From Burkholderiales bacterium (GTDB lineage Bacteria > Pseudomonadota > Gammaproteobacteria > Burkholderiales > Burkholderiaceae_C): DNA of 64,000 nt. Below, in pieces: positions 42,766 through 61,379 of this stretch. The stretch lies in contig JACPVA010000133.1 of the NCBI GenBank assembly GCA_016191995.1, positions 1-64,000 on the forward strand. The letters are read 5' to 3'. The notes below the pieces were generated by a model. The model did not search any database. It was not told where the DNA came from and was given only the letters and a program-made list of their open reading frames with translations. The position numbers were made by a program, and so were the translations under genes. The first letter of the stretch is position 1. Each line of letters opens with the position of its first letter.

Positions 42766-43917
42766 ATGCCGGTCGCGTCACGGCCACGACATCTTGTCAT
42801 CGCTGCCACGTTGGCACTGCTCGGCCTTCCAACCCTTGCCGATGACTTCGTCCCCAACGACGTTCTCGTGTGCTCGGCGGCTGCCGACGTCGTCGATCCG
42901 GAGATCGAGCCCGGCGGCTCGACCATGGTCTTCAACACCACGTCCGGAGCGTTGCGGGTCACGCGACTTCGCGCCGATGGCACATTGGGATCGGGTGGAT
43001 GCAAGGGCAAGGCGATCGATAGCGGGGTCATCACGAAGATGCCCGGCGTGCCGTTCGGTCAGGGCGCCGAATGGGGGCGCAGCCAGACCGGCACGGAGAT
43101 CGTCTACACAAAGGGCATGAGCGACGGCAGCAGCTCGATGTGGCGCGCCTGGCGCAATGGCGGTACCTGGCAGACCGCGATGATGACGGCCGGCGAGTCG
43201 CGCGGTCTGCCGATGGCGTCCGTCGACGCTGTCGATCCGCAGTACCGCGTCAAGTACCTACGGCGTCTCGCATCGGGCCAACATGTCCCTATGTGGCGCG
43301 AGAACGAGTTGCCGGAGACCGAGACTGCGTGGCGCGCCGAGGGCAACGAGTCCTCTGCCGGGGTGCCGCGCTGGGTACCAGGCCTGCGTGCACTGACGAC
43401 TGCGTCGACCGACGCCGCCGGCTACGCGCAGGCCGCGCTGTACTGGCTCGACACGCGGCAGATCGAGATGCTGACCAGCGATCCTTCGAACAAGGACGAG
43501 ATCTGGATGTGGCGCGCCCCGGAGTTCGGCAACGAGTACGTGTTTGCCACCGTCGTCGACAGCTGCTGCATCAGGATCTACCGCCAGGTCGGCGGTGTTT
43601 GGACGCCGGTTCACAGCATCGACGCGCCCGCGTTCGCGGGCAAGCCCGCGATCTTCTCCCCGGAGCCTTGGGTTTATGGCGGGCGGTCGTACCTGGCGAT
43701 GCAGGTTGGAGCGACCAAGACATCCAGATCGGAGATCTGGATCGCCTCGATCGACCCGGCGCAGCCCATGACGCGCAGGATCAGCGACTCGGCGGTCGAC
43801 ACGGTGCGCTACGAACCCGAATGGTTCGATACAGCCGACGGTCCGGTCGTCTTCTTCTCGCAGTACACCTCGAGCGGCAAGTCGTCGCTGCGGCGGGCTG
43901 CCACGGGCATCCGCTGA
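42766..43917 (+). CDS. Secreted protein of unknown function
   Basis: 383 aa with a Sec signal peptide (HLVIAATLALLGLPTLADDF). The mature part has repeated beta-propeller-like blades: short strands with WRAWRNGGTW, IWMWRAPEFGNEYVFATVVD, PWVYGGRSYLAMQVG and SEIWIASID. This suggests a TolB- or WD-like fold. GAGGAG precedes the ATG. It is convergent with the hydrolase lipoprotein and separated from the SDR operon by 96 bases. I recognise no named family. Confidence 0.65.
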   Translation: MPVASRPRHLVIAATLALLGLPTLADDFVPNDVLVCSAAADVVDPEIEPGGSTMVFNTTSGALRVTRLRADGTLGSGGCKGKAIDSGVITKMPGVPFGQGAEWGRSQTGTEIVYTKGMSDGSSSMWRAWRNGGTWQTAMMTAGESRGLPMASVDAVDPQYRVKYLRRLASGQHVPMWRENELPETETAWRAEGNESSAGVPRWVPGLRALTTASTDAAGYAQAALYWLDTRQIEMLTSDPSNKDEIWMWRAPEFGNEYVFATVVDSCCIRIYRQVGGVWTPVHSIDAPAFAGKPAIFSPEPWVYGGRSYLAMQVGATKTSRSEIWIASIDPAQPMTRRISDSAVDTVRYEPEWFDTADGPVVFFSQYTSSGKSSLRRAATGIR

Positions 43918-43936
43918 CGCACCGCGACGGCCCCGG

Positions 43937-44935
43937 TCAGCGGAAGCACATATAGGCCCAGACCGGATCGAAGGCAGGTCGTCCGCTGGCATCCATGGGC
44001 GTGGCCGCATCACGCACGGTCGAGCCATGTTCCGGGGACGGCATGTTGCCGTTCCCGGGCACTGCCGTGGTCAGCATATGGCTGCCGCCGAAGGGCGGCG
44101 CGATCGAATCGACCGAGACCGGCCCGCCCCAGGCGGCGAGTCCCATCGCGCTCCAGATCTGCGACAACTCGTCGTAGGGAACCAGCGCGTCGCCGATATT
44201 TCCGAAGGCGTACTGACGGCTAGCAGGTGTCAGATTGGCCCGCAGCGTCCATGTGGCCGGAGTCTGGTCGGCGACGCTCCAGTCGGGGGGTGACGAGAAA
44301 TAGCAGGCACCGGCCATCTCGTAGAGCTTGCTCATCACGCCGGCATGCCCGCCGCCCTGCGAGTGACCGCCGACGACTACCCTTGACCAGTCGATCGCGC
44401 CGCCGACGAGGTACTGGCCCCAACCCTCGCCCGGATGACTCGCGTCGAGGTAGGCGATGGCCTTGGCGATCCGGGTCGTGATGGCGTCGGCAGTGCCCAC
44501 GGTCACCAGCGCGCTGTTGTCGACGCCGGTGATGATCTCGCGACGCACATCCCAGAAGCACCCGCTGGGTTGCACGAGACAGATGACGCCGACCGCCTCG
44601 TCGTTCGGATAGCTCAGTCCGAGGGCATGGTAGCCGCGCGCGGCGCCGCTGCGAAGTACGAGCCGGTAGAGGTCGGGGACGCCCTGCGTGCCCGGCAGGA
44701 AGACGAACAGCCGACCGGCGGCCGCCGCCGAGGGATCCGGCGTGACCGCGACGTGGACGGTGGTCGCGGTGGTGATCCGCGGATCGGCGGCGACCGGATC
44801 GACCTCGCGCTCGACCGAGGTGCTGCCGGGCCCCTCGTTCGAGCTGCTGCTGCCACCGCCGCAGGCTGCCAGCGCTAGAGTGGCAACGATCATGGCCAGG
44901 ACCCTGGGCATGAGTTGGCGCGTCGGACTTTTCAT
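43937..44935 (-). CDS. Secreted alpha/beta-hydrolase lipoprotein (BPSS1187-like)
   Basis: 332 aa. Lipoprotein signal VLAMIVATLALAACGGGSSSS, then an alpha/beta-hydrolase domain: LFVFLPGTQGVPDLYRLVLRSGAARGYHALGLSYPND, the nucleophile elbow VVVGGHSQGGGHAG, and a late His in PPFGGSHMLTTAVPG. It would hydrolyse an ester at the cell surface. The ATG at 44935 is preferred over 44941 because GGAAGG lies six bases before it. It lies in an inverted pair with the PHB-depolymerase-like gene. Confidence 0.8.
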   Translation of the reverse strand: MKSPTRQLMPRVLAMIVATLALAACGGGSSSSNEGPGSTSVEREVDPVAADPRITTATTVHVAVTPDPSAAAAGRLFVFLPGTQGVPDLYRLVLRSGAARGYHALGLSYPNDEAVGVICLVQPSGCFWDVRREIITGVDNSALVTVGTADAITTRIAKAIAYLDASHPGEGWGQYLVGGAIDWSRVVVGGHSQGGGHAGVMSKLYEMAGACYFSSPPDWSVADQTPATWTLRANLTPASRQYAFGNIGDALVPYDELSQIWSAMGLAAWGGPVSVDSIAPPFGGSHMLTTAVPGNGNMPSPEHGSTVRDAATPMDASGRPAFDPVWAYMCFR

Positions 44936-45094
44936 GATCATCCTTCCGGAAGCGCACGGCGGTCCCGCCGTGATCGGGTCGACCGCAGCGACCGCGGCGT
45001 CGGCCGCGGTCGAATCCCCTGGTCACCCGTTCGGGCGTTCGGATCGGAACCCCGGCGCCGGCTCGGTAATCGTGCCTTCGAGTGCCCGGGACCG

Positions 45095-46108
45095 CTAGCG
45101 GCCGTTGAAGAAATCCCAGCTCAGGTCGGTCGCCGACAGCGCGGTCGGGCCGGGCTCGCCGGTCGTGATCTTGACGCCTCCGGGCCAGGCGTGGCCGCCG
45201 CGCTCGGTAACGCAAAGCATCACACGCGCGCCGCCGGAGCAACCGGAGTAGGCCTCACAGTAGGCGCCCGGCTTCTCGAGCACGCGACGCGGCGTGCTCT
45301 GGCAGGCATCCCGGCGCACCCAGCGCGCGACGGTCTGCGGAACCGAGACATAGGCCACCTTGGTGCGCGAGCCGCTTCCGGCGCCGCCATCGAACAGGAC
45401 ATGGTCGTCGTCGCGCGAGTGCATGTGCAGCACCGACACCGGCCGGCTCGGCCGGCAGTCGGGCACACCCTCAGTCCCCGATACCGCGGCAATGGCGCCG
45501 AAGGTCTCGGCCATCTCGCACGCCAGACGGTAGACGAACATCGCGCCGTTGGAAAAACCATTGGCGAAGATGCGGCCCGGATCGACGTTGTAGCGCGACT
45601 GCAGCTCGCGCATCATGGCGCGGACGAAGCCGACATCGTCGACACCTCGTTCGACCGCCGGCCCGCAGCAGGAGCCGGCGTTCCATGTCGCCAGCTTCCC
45701 GCCCGGCAGCCGGCTGTAGCCATTCGGGAAGACCGCCAGGTAGCCGGCGGACTCGGACTTGGCGACCAGCCCATGGTAGCGATCGTTGGCCTGCAACTCC
45801 ATCGTCGCGCCGCCGCCGTGGAAGGAAACCACGACCGGCATCGGGCGCGAGCGGTCGTAGCTGCGCGGTACGTGCACGAGGTACTCGCGCTCGATACCGT
45901 CGTGGCTGAGCGAGAAGCGATGCGTGCCCGGGCTGGCGATATCGCCGTCGGGTGCAGCGCGCTCGGGGTCACGCGCGCGGGCCGCGGCGCGCTCGGCGAG
46001 GCGCTCGCGCAGTGTCGGACGCTCGCTATCGCGCGCGCAGGCCGGCGCCAGCAGCGACGCTACGAGCGCGGCGACGACGAACAACGCGCGCCGCCCGCTG
46101 CTTGCCAT
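45095..46108 (-). CDS. PHB-depolymerase-family esterase lipoprotein
   Basis: 337 aa in the poly(3-hydroxybutyrate) depolymerase / LpqC esterase family. Lipoprotein-type leader ALVASLLAPACARD, then the oxyanion strand VVSFHGGGATMELQ, the nucleophile elbow ANGFSNGAMFVYRLACEMAE, and the His motif ERGGHAWPGGV. It probably cleaves an ester (polyester, feruloyl or lipid) outside the cytoplasm. The start at 46108 places the signal peptide at the N-terminus; a start at 46162 is possible. It is divergent from the giant synthase operon. Confidence 0.85.
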   Translation of the reverse strand: MASSGRRALFVVAALVASLLAPACARDSERPTLRERLAERAAARARDPERAAPDGDIASPGTHRFSLSHDGIEREYLVHVPRSYDRSRPMPVVVSFHGGGATMELQANDRYHGLVAKSESAGYLAVFPNGYSRLPGGKLATWNAGSCCGPAVERGVDDVGFVRAMMRELQSRYNVDPGRIFANGFSNGAMFVYRLACEMAETFGAIAAVSGTEGVPDCRPSRPVSVLHMHSRDDDHVLFDGGAGSGSRTKVAYVSVPQTVARWVRRDACQSTPRRVLEKPGAYCEAYSGCSGGARVMLCVTERGGHAWPGGVKITTGEPGPTALSATDLSWDFFNGR

Positions 46109-46470
46109 GCTGTCGGACCGGGGCCTGGAGCCGGGCCCGTTCGGCGGATTGATTCGCGACATGTCGTTCGGCGCGCTTCGCCCTCGTCAGTTTCGTTCGA
46201 TTCTAGGTTCCAGAAACGATCGGGCGGCGAAGCCGGATGACAACGGCGCCGAGTTAATTCCCGGTCTGCGGGTGGCCAGCCTGCGCTGCGGGCGCGCGAT
46301 GGGTGGCGGCGTCGATCGGGACGTGCGCCCAGTCCGGCAAGAACCCGTCGGCTGCTTGCTGCGAGGAGGTCGGGCGCCGATTCGCACCCGAACGCAGCAT
46401 CCGGATACCTGCTTCACCGGCAGGGGCATGACGAGTCGTGTCATAGCGGAGTCGCCCTCGTTCGAACCCT

Positions 46471-46488
46471 CCCCCCGCATTCGGGGGG
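46471..46488. other. GC-rich stem-loop upstream of synthase operon
   Basis: CCCCCCG (46471-46477), loop CATT, and CGGGGGG (46482-46488). No T-tract follows, so it is not a clear terminator. A leader attenuator or protein-binding hairpin is possible. Confidence 0.4.
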
Positions 46489-46604
46489 TCGCTTGACCCG
46501 CCTCAAGAACTCATCATCTCGCCTGCCGACATCCGTCGACATCCGACTGCCGTCTCCCCGGCCTCGCCAAGCATCTCGATCCCCGTGCGGCTTTCACGAA
46601 GCGC

Positions 46605-46618
46605 GACGCCGCGGCGTC
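46605..46618. promoter_or_regulatory. 14-bp palindrome, candidate operator
   Basis: GACGCCGCGGCGTC is a perfect palindrome 113 bases before the first synthase ATG. Such a dyad could be a repressor site. In this G+C-rich DNA chance occurrence is possible. Confidence 0.35.
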
Positions 46619-46730
46619 ACGCGGCCGAACGTCGCGAAGGGACAATGAACTTGCACGTCGCATCGGGCGCGGCCGCAGCTTGCGGGCCGCGGCCGCTGCG
46701 GTCGCTGCGCGAGGCGAGGAGGGCGCCACG

Positions 46731-54997
<8,267 letters not shown>

Positions 54998-55001
<4 letters not shown>

Positions 55002-58000
55002 GCGAGCCGGTCGCGATCATCGGCATGGCCTGCCGTTTCGCGCAGGCGGGCGATCTGCGCCGCTTCTGGAACAACATCCTCGGTGGCGTCGACGCCATCG
55101 GCGAGCCGGTGCCGAACTGGGACGCGCAGCGCTACCTCGACGCCGGCCGCATCGCGACCTGCCATGGCGGCTACCTGCGCGAGCTGTACCGCTTCGACCC
55201 GCGCGAGTTCGGCATCATGCCGAACTCGATCGACGGTGGCGAGCCGGACCAGTTCCTCGCCCTCGCGGTGGCGGCCGAGGCGCTGGCCAATGCCGGCTAC
55301 CTCGGGCCGCACGCCGACCATGCGCGCACCGGCATCATCCTCGGCCACAGCACCTACCTGCACCGCGGGCAGGTGACGGTGATCCAGACCGACATCGTCA
55401 TCGACCAGACGCTGGAGCTGCTGCGGGTGCTGATGCCGGAGCTGACCCCGGCGCAGGCGGCGTCGATGCGCGCGCTGCTGGCACGCAAGCTGCCGCCGAT
55501 GAACGCCGACACCGCGCCCGGTCTGGTGCCGAACGTGATGACGGGCCGGATCGCCAACCGGCTCGACCTGAAGGGCCCGAACTACCTCGTCGACGCCGCC
55601 TGCTCGTCGTCACTGCTGGCGGTCGGCGCGGCGATCGACGAGCTGCGCGCCGGCCGCAGCCGCATGATGCTGGCCGGCGGCGTCAACGCCTCGCTGCCGG
55701 CCGACGTCACGACCATCTTCACCCAGCTCGGCGCGCTCAGCCGGCGCGGCAAGCTGCGCCCGTTCGAGTCCGGCAGCGACGGCACGCTGCTCGGCGAGGG
55801 GCTGGGCGTGATCGTGCTGAAGCGGCTCGACGATGCGCTGGCCGACGGCGACCGCGTGTATGCCGTGCTGCGTGCCATCGGACAGTCCAGCGACGGGCGC
55901 GGCACCGGCCTGCTGGCGCCCAGCCTGGAGGGGGAGACGCTGGCGATCCGGCGCGCCTACGAGTCCTGCGGCGTCGACCCCGCCAGCGTCGGCCTCGTCG
56001 AGGCCCATGGCACCGGCATCCCGCTGGGCGACCGCACCGAGATCGCGGCGCTGATGGCCGTCTTCGGCGCGCGCGAGGCGCCGGTCGGCACCAAGGCACT
56101 CGGGTCGGTCAAGTCGATGATCAGCCACTGCATCCCCGCCGCCGGCGTGGCCGGGATCATCAAGACCGCGCTCGCGCTGCACCATCGCACGCTGCCGCCG
56201 ACCTTGTGCGACGAGGTCAACCCCGAGCTCGGCATCGAGCGCACGCCGTTCTACGTCAACACGCGCAGCGCGCCCTGGGTGGCGCGGCCGGGCGCGCTGC
56301 GCCGCGCCGGCGTCGATGCCTTCGGCTTCGGTGGCACCAACTCGCACGCGGTGCTGGAGCAGGCGCCGCCGCAGGCGCGCCGACCGGCGCTGCTGACCGA
56401 ATGGCCGGCCGAACTGTGCGTGGTCTCGGCCGCGACGCAGCCCGAGCTCGTCGCGGCGCTGCAACGGCTGAAGACAGCATTGGCGCGCAACCCGGCGTGG
56501 CGGCTGGCCGAGGTGGCGGCGGCGCTGGCGCGCGCCGATCGCGCCGAGCTGCACCGGCTGGCGATCGTCGCCAAGGATATCGCCGGGTTGGCCAAGGGCC
56601 TGGATCAGGCGCTGGCGCGTCTGGGCGAGACACCGTTCGAGCCGGCCTGGACCGCACGCGGCGGCGTGCACTACGCCGGGGTGCGCGAGGGCGGCAAGCT
56701 CGCCTTCCTGTTCCCGGGCGAGGGCTCGCAGTATCCGGAGATGTTCGCCGACCTCGCGCTGTGCTTCGAGCCGGTGCAGCAGTGGCTGGACTTCTGGCAC
56801 GGGCTGTACGGGCTGCCCGAAGGCCGGACGCGCACCGACATCGTCTTCCCCAGCGCCGAGGTCGGCGCCGCGCGCCGGCGCGAGCTCGAGCAGCGCATGC
56901 ACGACATGGACGTCGGGTCGGAGTCGGTGTTCATCGGCGGCATGGCGATGCACGAGCTGCTGGCGGCGCTCGGGGTCGAGCCCGACGCCATGCTCGGCCA
57001 CAGTTCGGGTGAGTCGGCCGCGCTCGGCGCCTCGGGTGCGAACCCGGCGACCACGGCCGCCGGGCGCGCGTCCTGCATCGCCAGGCACTACGCGGTCTAC
57101 GAGCAGCTGCTGGCCGACGACCGCATCCCGGTCGGGGCGCTGCTCGCGGTCGGCGCGCTGCCGACCGATGCCGTCGAGGCGGAGCTGGCGGCGGTGCCCG
57201 AGGTCGTGGTGGCGATGGACAACTGCGCCAACCAGATGGTCCTGTACGGTCCGCCGGCGCGCATCGCCGAGGTCCAGCAGCGCCTGACCTCGCTCGGCGC
57301 GATCTGCATGACGCCACCCTTCGACCGCGGCTACCACACGCCGGCCTTCGCGGCCGCGGCCGAGGCCTTCCGGCGCTACTACGACGACGTGCAGCTCGGG
57401 CTGCCGCGGGTGACGATGTACTCCTGCGCGACGGCCGCGCCCTTCCCCGATACCCCGCAGGCGGTGCGCGAGCTGGCGGCGGCACAGTGGTCGTCCAAGG
57501 TGCGGTTCCGCGAGACGATCCTGCGCATGCACGACGATGGCGTGCGGCTGTTCGTCGAGGTCGGCCCGTCGGCCAAGCTGACCGCCTTCGTCGGCGACAT
57601 CCTGGTCGACCGCGAGCATGGTGCCGTGGCGACCAACGTGCGCCGGCGCGGTGGCGTCGAGCAGCTGCTGGCGGCGCTCGCCCAGCTCTGGATCGCGGGC
57701 CATGGGCCGGTGCTGGAGCGCCTGTTCGCGCCGCGCGCGATCGAGGCGATCGACCTCGATGGCACGCCGGCGGCGCTGCGCGGGGTGGTGCTGGACAATA
57801 CGCTGCCGGTGATCCGGCTGTCCGACGACGAGCGTGCGGCGCTGCGTGCGCTGGCGGTGCCCCCAGCCGACCTCACAGACCGCCCCGCGCGGCCGGTCGA
57901 CGCCGAGGTGACGGCGCCCGCGCCGCTGGCCGACGATCGTGCGCGGGTGATGGCCGGCTACTTCGAGCTCATGCGCGGATTTCTCGACCAGCAGCGGCTG

Positions 58001-59764
58001 CTGGTCGAGTCGATCGGCCCGGCGGCCGTCGCGGGGGCGCACGACACGGGCGAGGCAGAGGCCGCCGCGCCGCACGCGGACGATGCGCTGACGCCCTTGA
58101 TCGACCGCGTGCTCGCGCACGAGGCCGATCATCTCGTCGCGCGCTGCCGGGTCTCGCTGAACGACGACGCCTTCATCCGCGACCACGTCATGTCGGGCCC
58201 GGTGTCGCAGGCCGATCCGTCGCTGTCCGGCCTGTCGTGCGTGCCGTTCGCGGTCAGCCTGGAGCTGATGGCCGAAGCCTGCGCGCTGCTCGCCGGCCGT
58301 GCCGATCCGAAGGTGATCGAGAATGTCCAGGCCTTCGACTGGGCGGCGCTGGACGACGGCGAGCTCGAGCTCGACGTGCGGGCCGACCTGGTCGACCGCG
58401 CGAGCGGACGTTATCGCGCGCGCGTGACCACCGCGCGCGGCCCGGTGCTGGCGGCCGAGTTCCTGTTCGACGCCGGCTGGACGCTGCCACCCGTCGAGCC
58501 GCTGCCGCAGCCGCGCGAGTCCTGCCTCAACGCACCCTACCTGTATGCGACCGGGATGTTCCACGGCCCGGTCTTCCAGAGCATGTCCTGGGTCCAGGCC
58601 TGGGACCACGCCGGCATCGACGTCGAACTGTCCGGGGTCTCGCTGGACGGATTCGTGACCCCCGGGCATCGATCGCGGCTGGTGCTCAACCCGGTGCTGC
58701 TGGATGCCATGGGCCAGCTCGTCGCATGCTGGCTGGTGCAGTATGTCGGCACCGAGTTCCATGCCTTCCCGTCGACCATCGCGAGGCTCGAGCTGCACGA
58801 GGCCTGCCCGCAGGAGCGCGCGGGCATCGTGATGCGCATGCGCCAGCAGCCGGACGACCCGTCGTCGACCGACCTCGGCGCCGCGCGCCACTGGCGCTTC
58901 GACTGCGTCGACGGGGCGGGCCGCGTGCTGATGCGTGGTGACCGGCTCGTCAACCTGTTCTTCCGCGTCCCGCGTGCGTACCATGAGGTGCGCACCGACC
59001 CGCTGCAGGGCTGGTTCGGCGACGCGCTGGTCGAGCAGGACGGGCTGTTGCTGTGGCAGTTCCCGCTGCCGGCCGAGGACTTCCTCGCCCAGTCGGGCGC
59101 GATCTGCCTGCGCATCATGGCGCACGCGTTGCTGTCGCGCGCCGAGCGCGAGGTCTGGCGCACGCTGGACGGGCCGCTGCGGCGGCGGCGCGAGTGGCTG
59201 TTCGGCCGCGCCGCGATCAAGGAGGCGGTGCGGGCCTGGATCCACGACCGCAGCGGCCACCTGCTGTACCCGAGCGACATCGAGGTCGGGCACGATGCGC
59301 TTGGCGCGCCGTCGGTCGGCGGCTGGTGGGCTGGGAGCCTGGTGATGCCGCCAGCGGTCTCGCTGTCGCACGACCAGGCGCGCTGCGTGGTCGCGGTCGC
59401 CCCGGCGGGGCAGCGCGTCGGCGTCGATGCCGAGCATCTGGCGCGCCCGCTGGACTCCGAGCTGCTGGTCCAGGCCTTCACGCCGGCCGAGCAGGCATGG
59501 CTGCAGGGCCTGCAAGGCGGCGAACTGCGCGATCGGCAGCTGCGCATCTGGTGCGCCAAGGAGGCGGCGGCCAAGTGCCTCGGGCTGGGGCTGCAGGGCC
59601 GGCCCTGGGATTGGCAGGTCGTGCCGGCCGCGAGCAGCTTTCACTCCGCGACCGTGACGCACGGAGGCGATGCGGTCGACCTGAGCTGGCTGGTCGCGGA
59701 CGGCATCCTGATCGCCCTGGCCGCTGACCTCGTCGCCGCGCATGACGCGGTCACCCCCGCATGA
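54998..59764 (+). CDS. Second PUFA-synthase-like multienzyme: KS-AT-DH-phosphopantetheinyl transferase
   Basis: A 1,588-aa partner synthase from a GTG in a GTGA overlap. KS (1-~450) keeps C202, H337 and H377, so it is a true condensing enzyme and not a chain-length factor. AT (~570-885) has GHSSGE with S669. A product-template-like or hotdog DH (~1040-1300) has H1063 and D1236. The C-terminus is a Sfp-type 4'-phosphopantetheinyl transferase: VGVDAEH (D1477, E1479) and WCAKEAAAK (E1522, K1526). It can thus activate the ACP of the first synthase and the stand-alone ACP. It lacks its own ACP and KR, so the two giants must act together. Confidence 0.88.
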
Positions 59765-59775
59765 AGGATCGACCC

Positions 59776-61374
59776 ATGACTGTCAAGACGCTCTTCATCG
59801 GCCTGGACGGGGCGACCTTCACCGTCCTCGACGAGCTGACGCGCCCGCAAGGCGATACCCCGGCGGTGATGCCGTTTCTCGGCCGCATCTATGCCGAGGG
59901 GGTGCGCGCCAAGCTCCGCTCGACGCCCAACCCGCTGACGCCGCCGGCCTGGGTATCGCTGATGACCGGGCGCGGCCCCGGGCACCACGGCGTGTACGAC
60001 TTCGTGCGCGCCGAGGAGCGCGGCGACCAGGTGTTCATGACGCTGTACGACGCGCGCGACTGCCGCGTCGAGACGATCTGGTCGATCGCCAGTCGGCAGG
60101 GCCGGCGGATCGCGGCGCTGAACTTCCCCTTCACCGCGCCGCCGCCGCGCAGCCTCGACGGCTTCGTCCTGCCCGGGTTCGTCCCGTGGAAGCACCTGCG
60201 TCGCAACACCCACCCGGCCGACCTGTACGACCGCCTCAAGCAGATCCCGGGCTTCAAGGCGCAGGAGCTGGCCTGGGACTTCGACCAGGAGCAGCAGGCC
60301 GGCAACGAGCTGAGCGACCACGACCGCGAGCAGTGGATCCGCTACCACCTGCCGCGCGAGATGCAGTGGTTCCGGGTCGCCGAATACCTGATGGCCGAGG
60401 AGGCACCCGAGCTGATGGCGGTGCTCTTCGACGGTGTCGACAAGCTGCAGCACCAGGCCTGGCAGTATCTGGATCCGGCGGTCGACCACGCGGCGATGGG
60501 CGACTTCCACCGGCGCATGCGGGCGCTGTCGCTGAGCTACTTCGCGCAGCTCGACGGCTTCATCGAGCGGCTGGTGACCGCCGCCGGGCCCGAGGTGCAG
60601 GTCTTCCTGGCCTCCGATCACGGCTTCACCGCCTCGCACGAGATCGTGCGCATCAACGCCTTCCTGGCCGAGAAGGGCTACGTCGGCTTCAAGCCGATGC
60701 CCGAAGGGCAGGCCGGGCACAACGTCGCCAAGAGCTATTTCGCCTACCTGGACTGGAGCAGGACCACGGCCTATTGCCGCACGCCGTCGTGCAACGGGAT
60801 CACGATCCGCGTCCGGCGGTCGCCCGGGGACAGCGGCATCGACCCGGCGGACTACGAGCGTTTCCGGGACCGGCTGATGCGCGACCTCGAGGATCTGGTC
60901 GATCCGGCGTCCGGCGAGCGAATCGTCACCGAGATCCACAAGCGCGAGGATGTCTTCCCGGGCAGCGCGATGGGCGACGCGCCCGACCTTCAGCTCGTGC
61001 TGCGCGACTTCGGGTTCGTGTCGGTGCGCAACATCCTGCCGATCGTGCAGCAGCGCAACTACATCGTCGGCACGCACCACCCCGACGGCGTGCTGATGGC
61101 CTGCGGCCCGGGCATCGAAAAGGGCAAGATGCTGGGCCGGCGTCAGATCACCGACGTCGCCTCGACGCTGCTGTACAGCCTGGGGCTGGAAGTGCCCTCG
61201 GACTTCGAGGGCGTGGTGCCGGCCAACATGTTCACGCCCGCGCAGCGCCAGGCGCACCCGATCCGCATCGGCGCGGCGACGCGCCGCCGCGACACCGGCG
61301 CGACCGAAGCGATGGACGACGAGGAGAAGCAGCGCATCATGCAGCAGCTGCAGATGCTCGGCTACGTGGAGTGA
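59776..61374 (+). CDS. Type I phosphodiesterase/nucleotide pyrophosphatase-like protein
   Basis: A 532-aa alkaline-phosphatase-superfamily enzyme of the nucleotide pyrophosphatase type. KTLFIGLDGATFTVLDEL supplies metal ligands, T55 in LTPPAWVSLMTGRGPGHHGVYDF is the expected nucleophile, and DGVDKLQHQAW plus SDHGFTASHEIVRINAFLAEKGY complete two metal sites. It has no signal peptide. The start at 59776 has an AAGGA seven bases upstream; an ATGA-coupled ATG at 59761 is an alternative. It may transfer or trim a phospho group on the lipid product, much as phosphodiesterases do in lipid head-group chemistry. Confidence 0.82.
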   Translation: MTVKTLFIGLDGATFTVLDELTRPQGDTPAVMPFLGRIYAEGVRAKLRSTPNPLTPPAWVSLMTGRGPGHHGVYDFVRAEERGDQVFMTLYDARDCRVETIWSIASRQGRRIAALNFPFTAPPPRSLDGFVLPGFVPWKHLRRNTHPADLYDRLKQIPGFKAQELAWDFDQEQQAGNELSDHDREQWIRYHLPREMQWFRVAEYLMAEEAPELMAVLFDGVDKLQHQAWQYLDPAVDHAAMGDFHRRMRALSLSYFAQLDGFIERLVTAAGPEVQVFLASDHGFTASHEIVRINAFLAEKGYVGFKPMPEGQAGHNVAKSYFAYLDWSRTTAYCRTPSCNGITIRVRRSPGDSGIDPADYERFRDRLMRDLEDLVDPASGERIVTEIHKREDVFPGSAMGDAPDLQLVLRDFGFVSVRNILPIVQQRNYIVGTHHPDGVLMACGPGIEKGKMLGRRQITDVASTLLYSLGLEVPSDFEGVVPANMFTPAQRQAHPIRIGAATRRRDTGATEAMDDEEKQRIMQQLQMLGYVE

Positions 61375-61379
61375 GCCCG

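Larger units (their letters stand above)
46109..46730. other. Gene-free control region upstream of the synthase operon
   Basis: About 620 bases between two divergent operons with no credible gene. It holds a CCCCCCG-CATT-CGGGGGG hairpin and a 14-bp perfect palindrome, described separately. No regulator gene is nearby. Confidence 0.55.

Noticed and set aside
55610-59743. 1,377-codon open frame on the minus strand opposite the second synthase
   Set aside because: It lies antisense to KS-AT-DH-PPTase with conserved catalytic motifs and shows no domain of its own.
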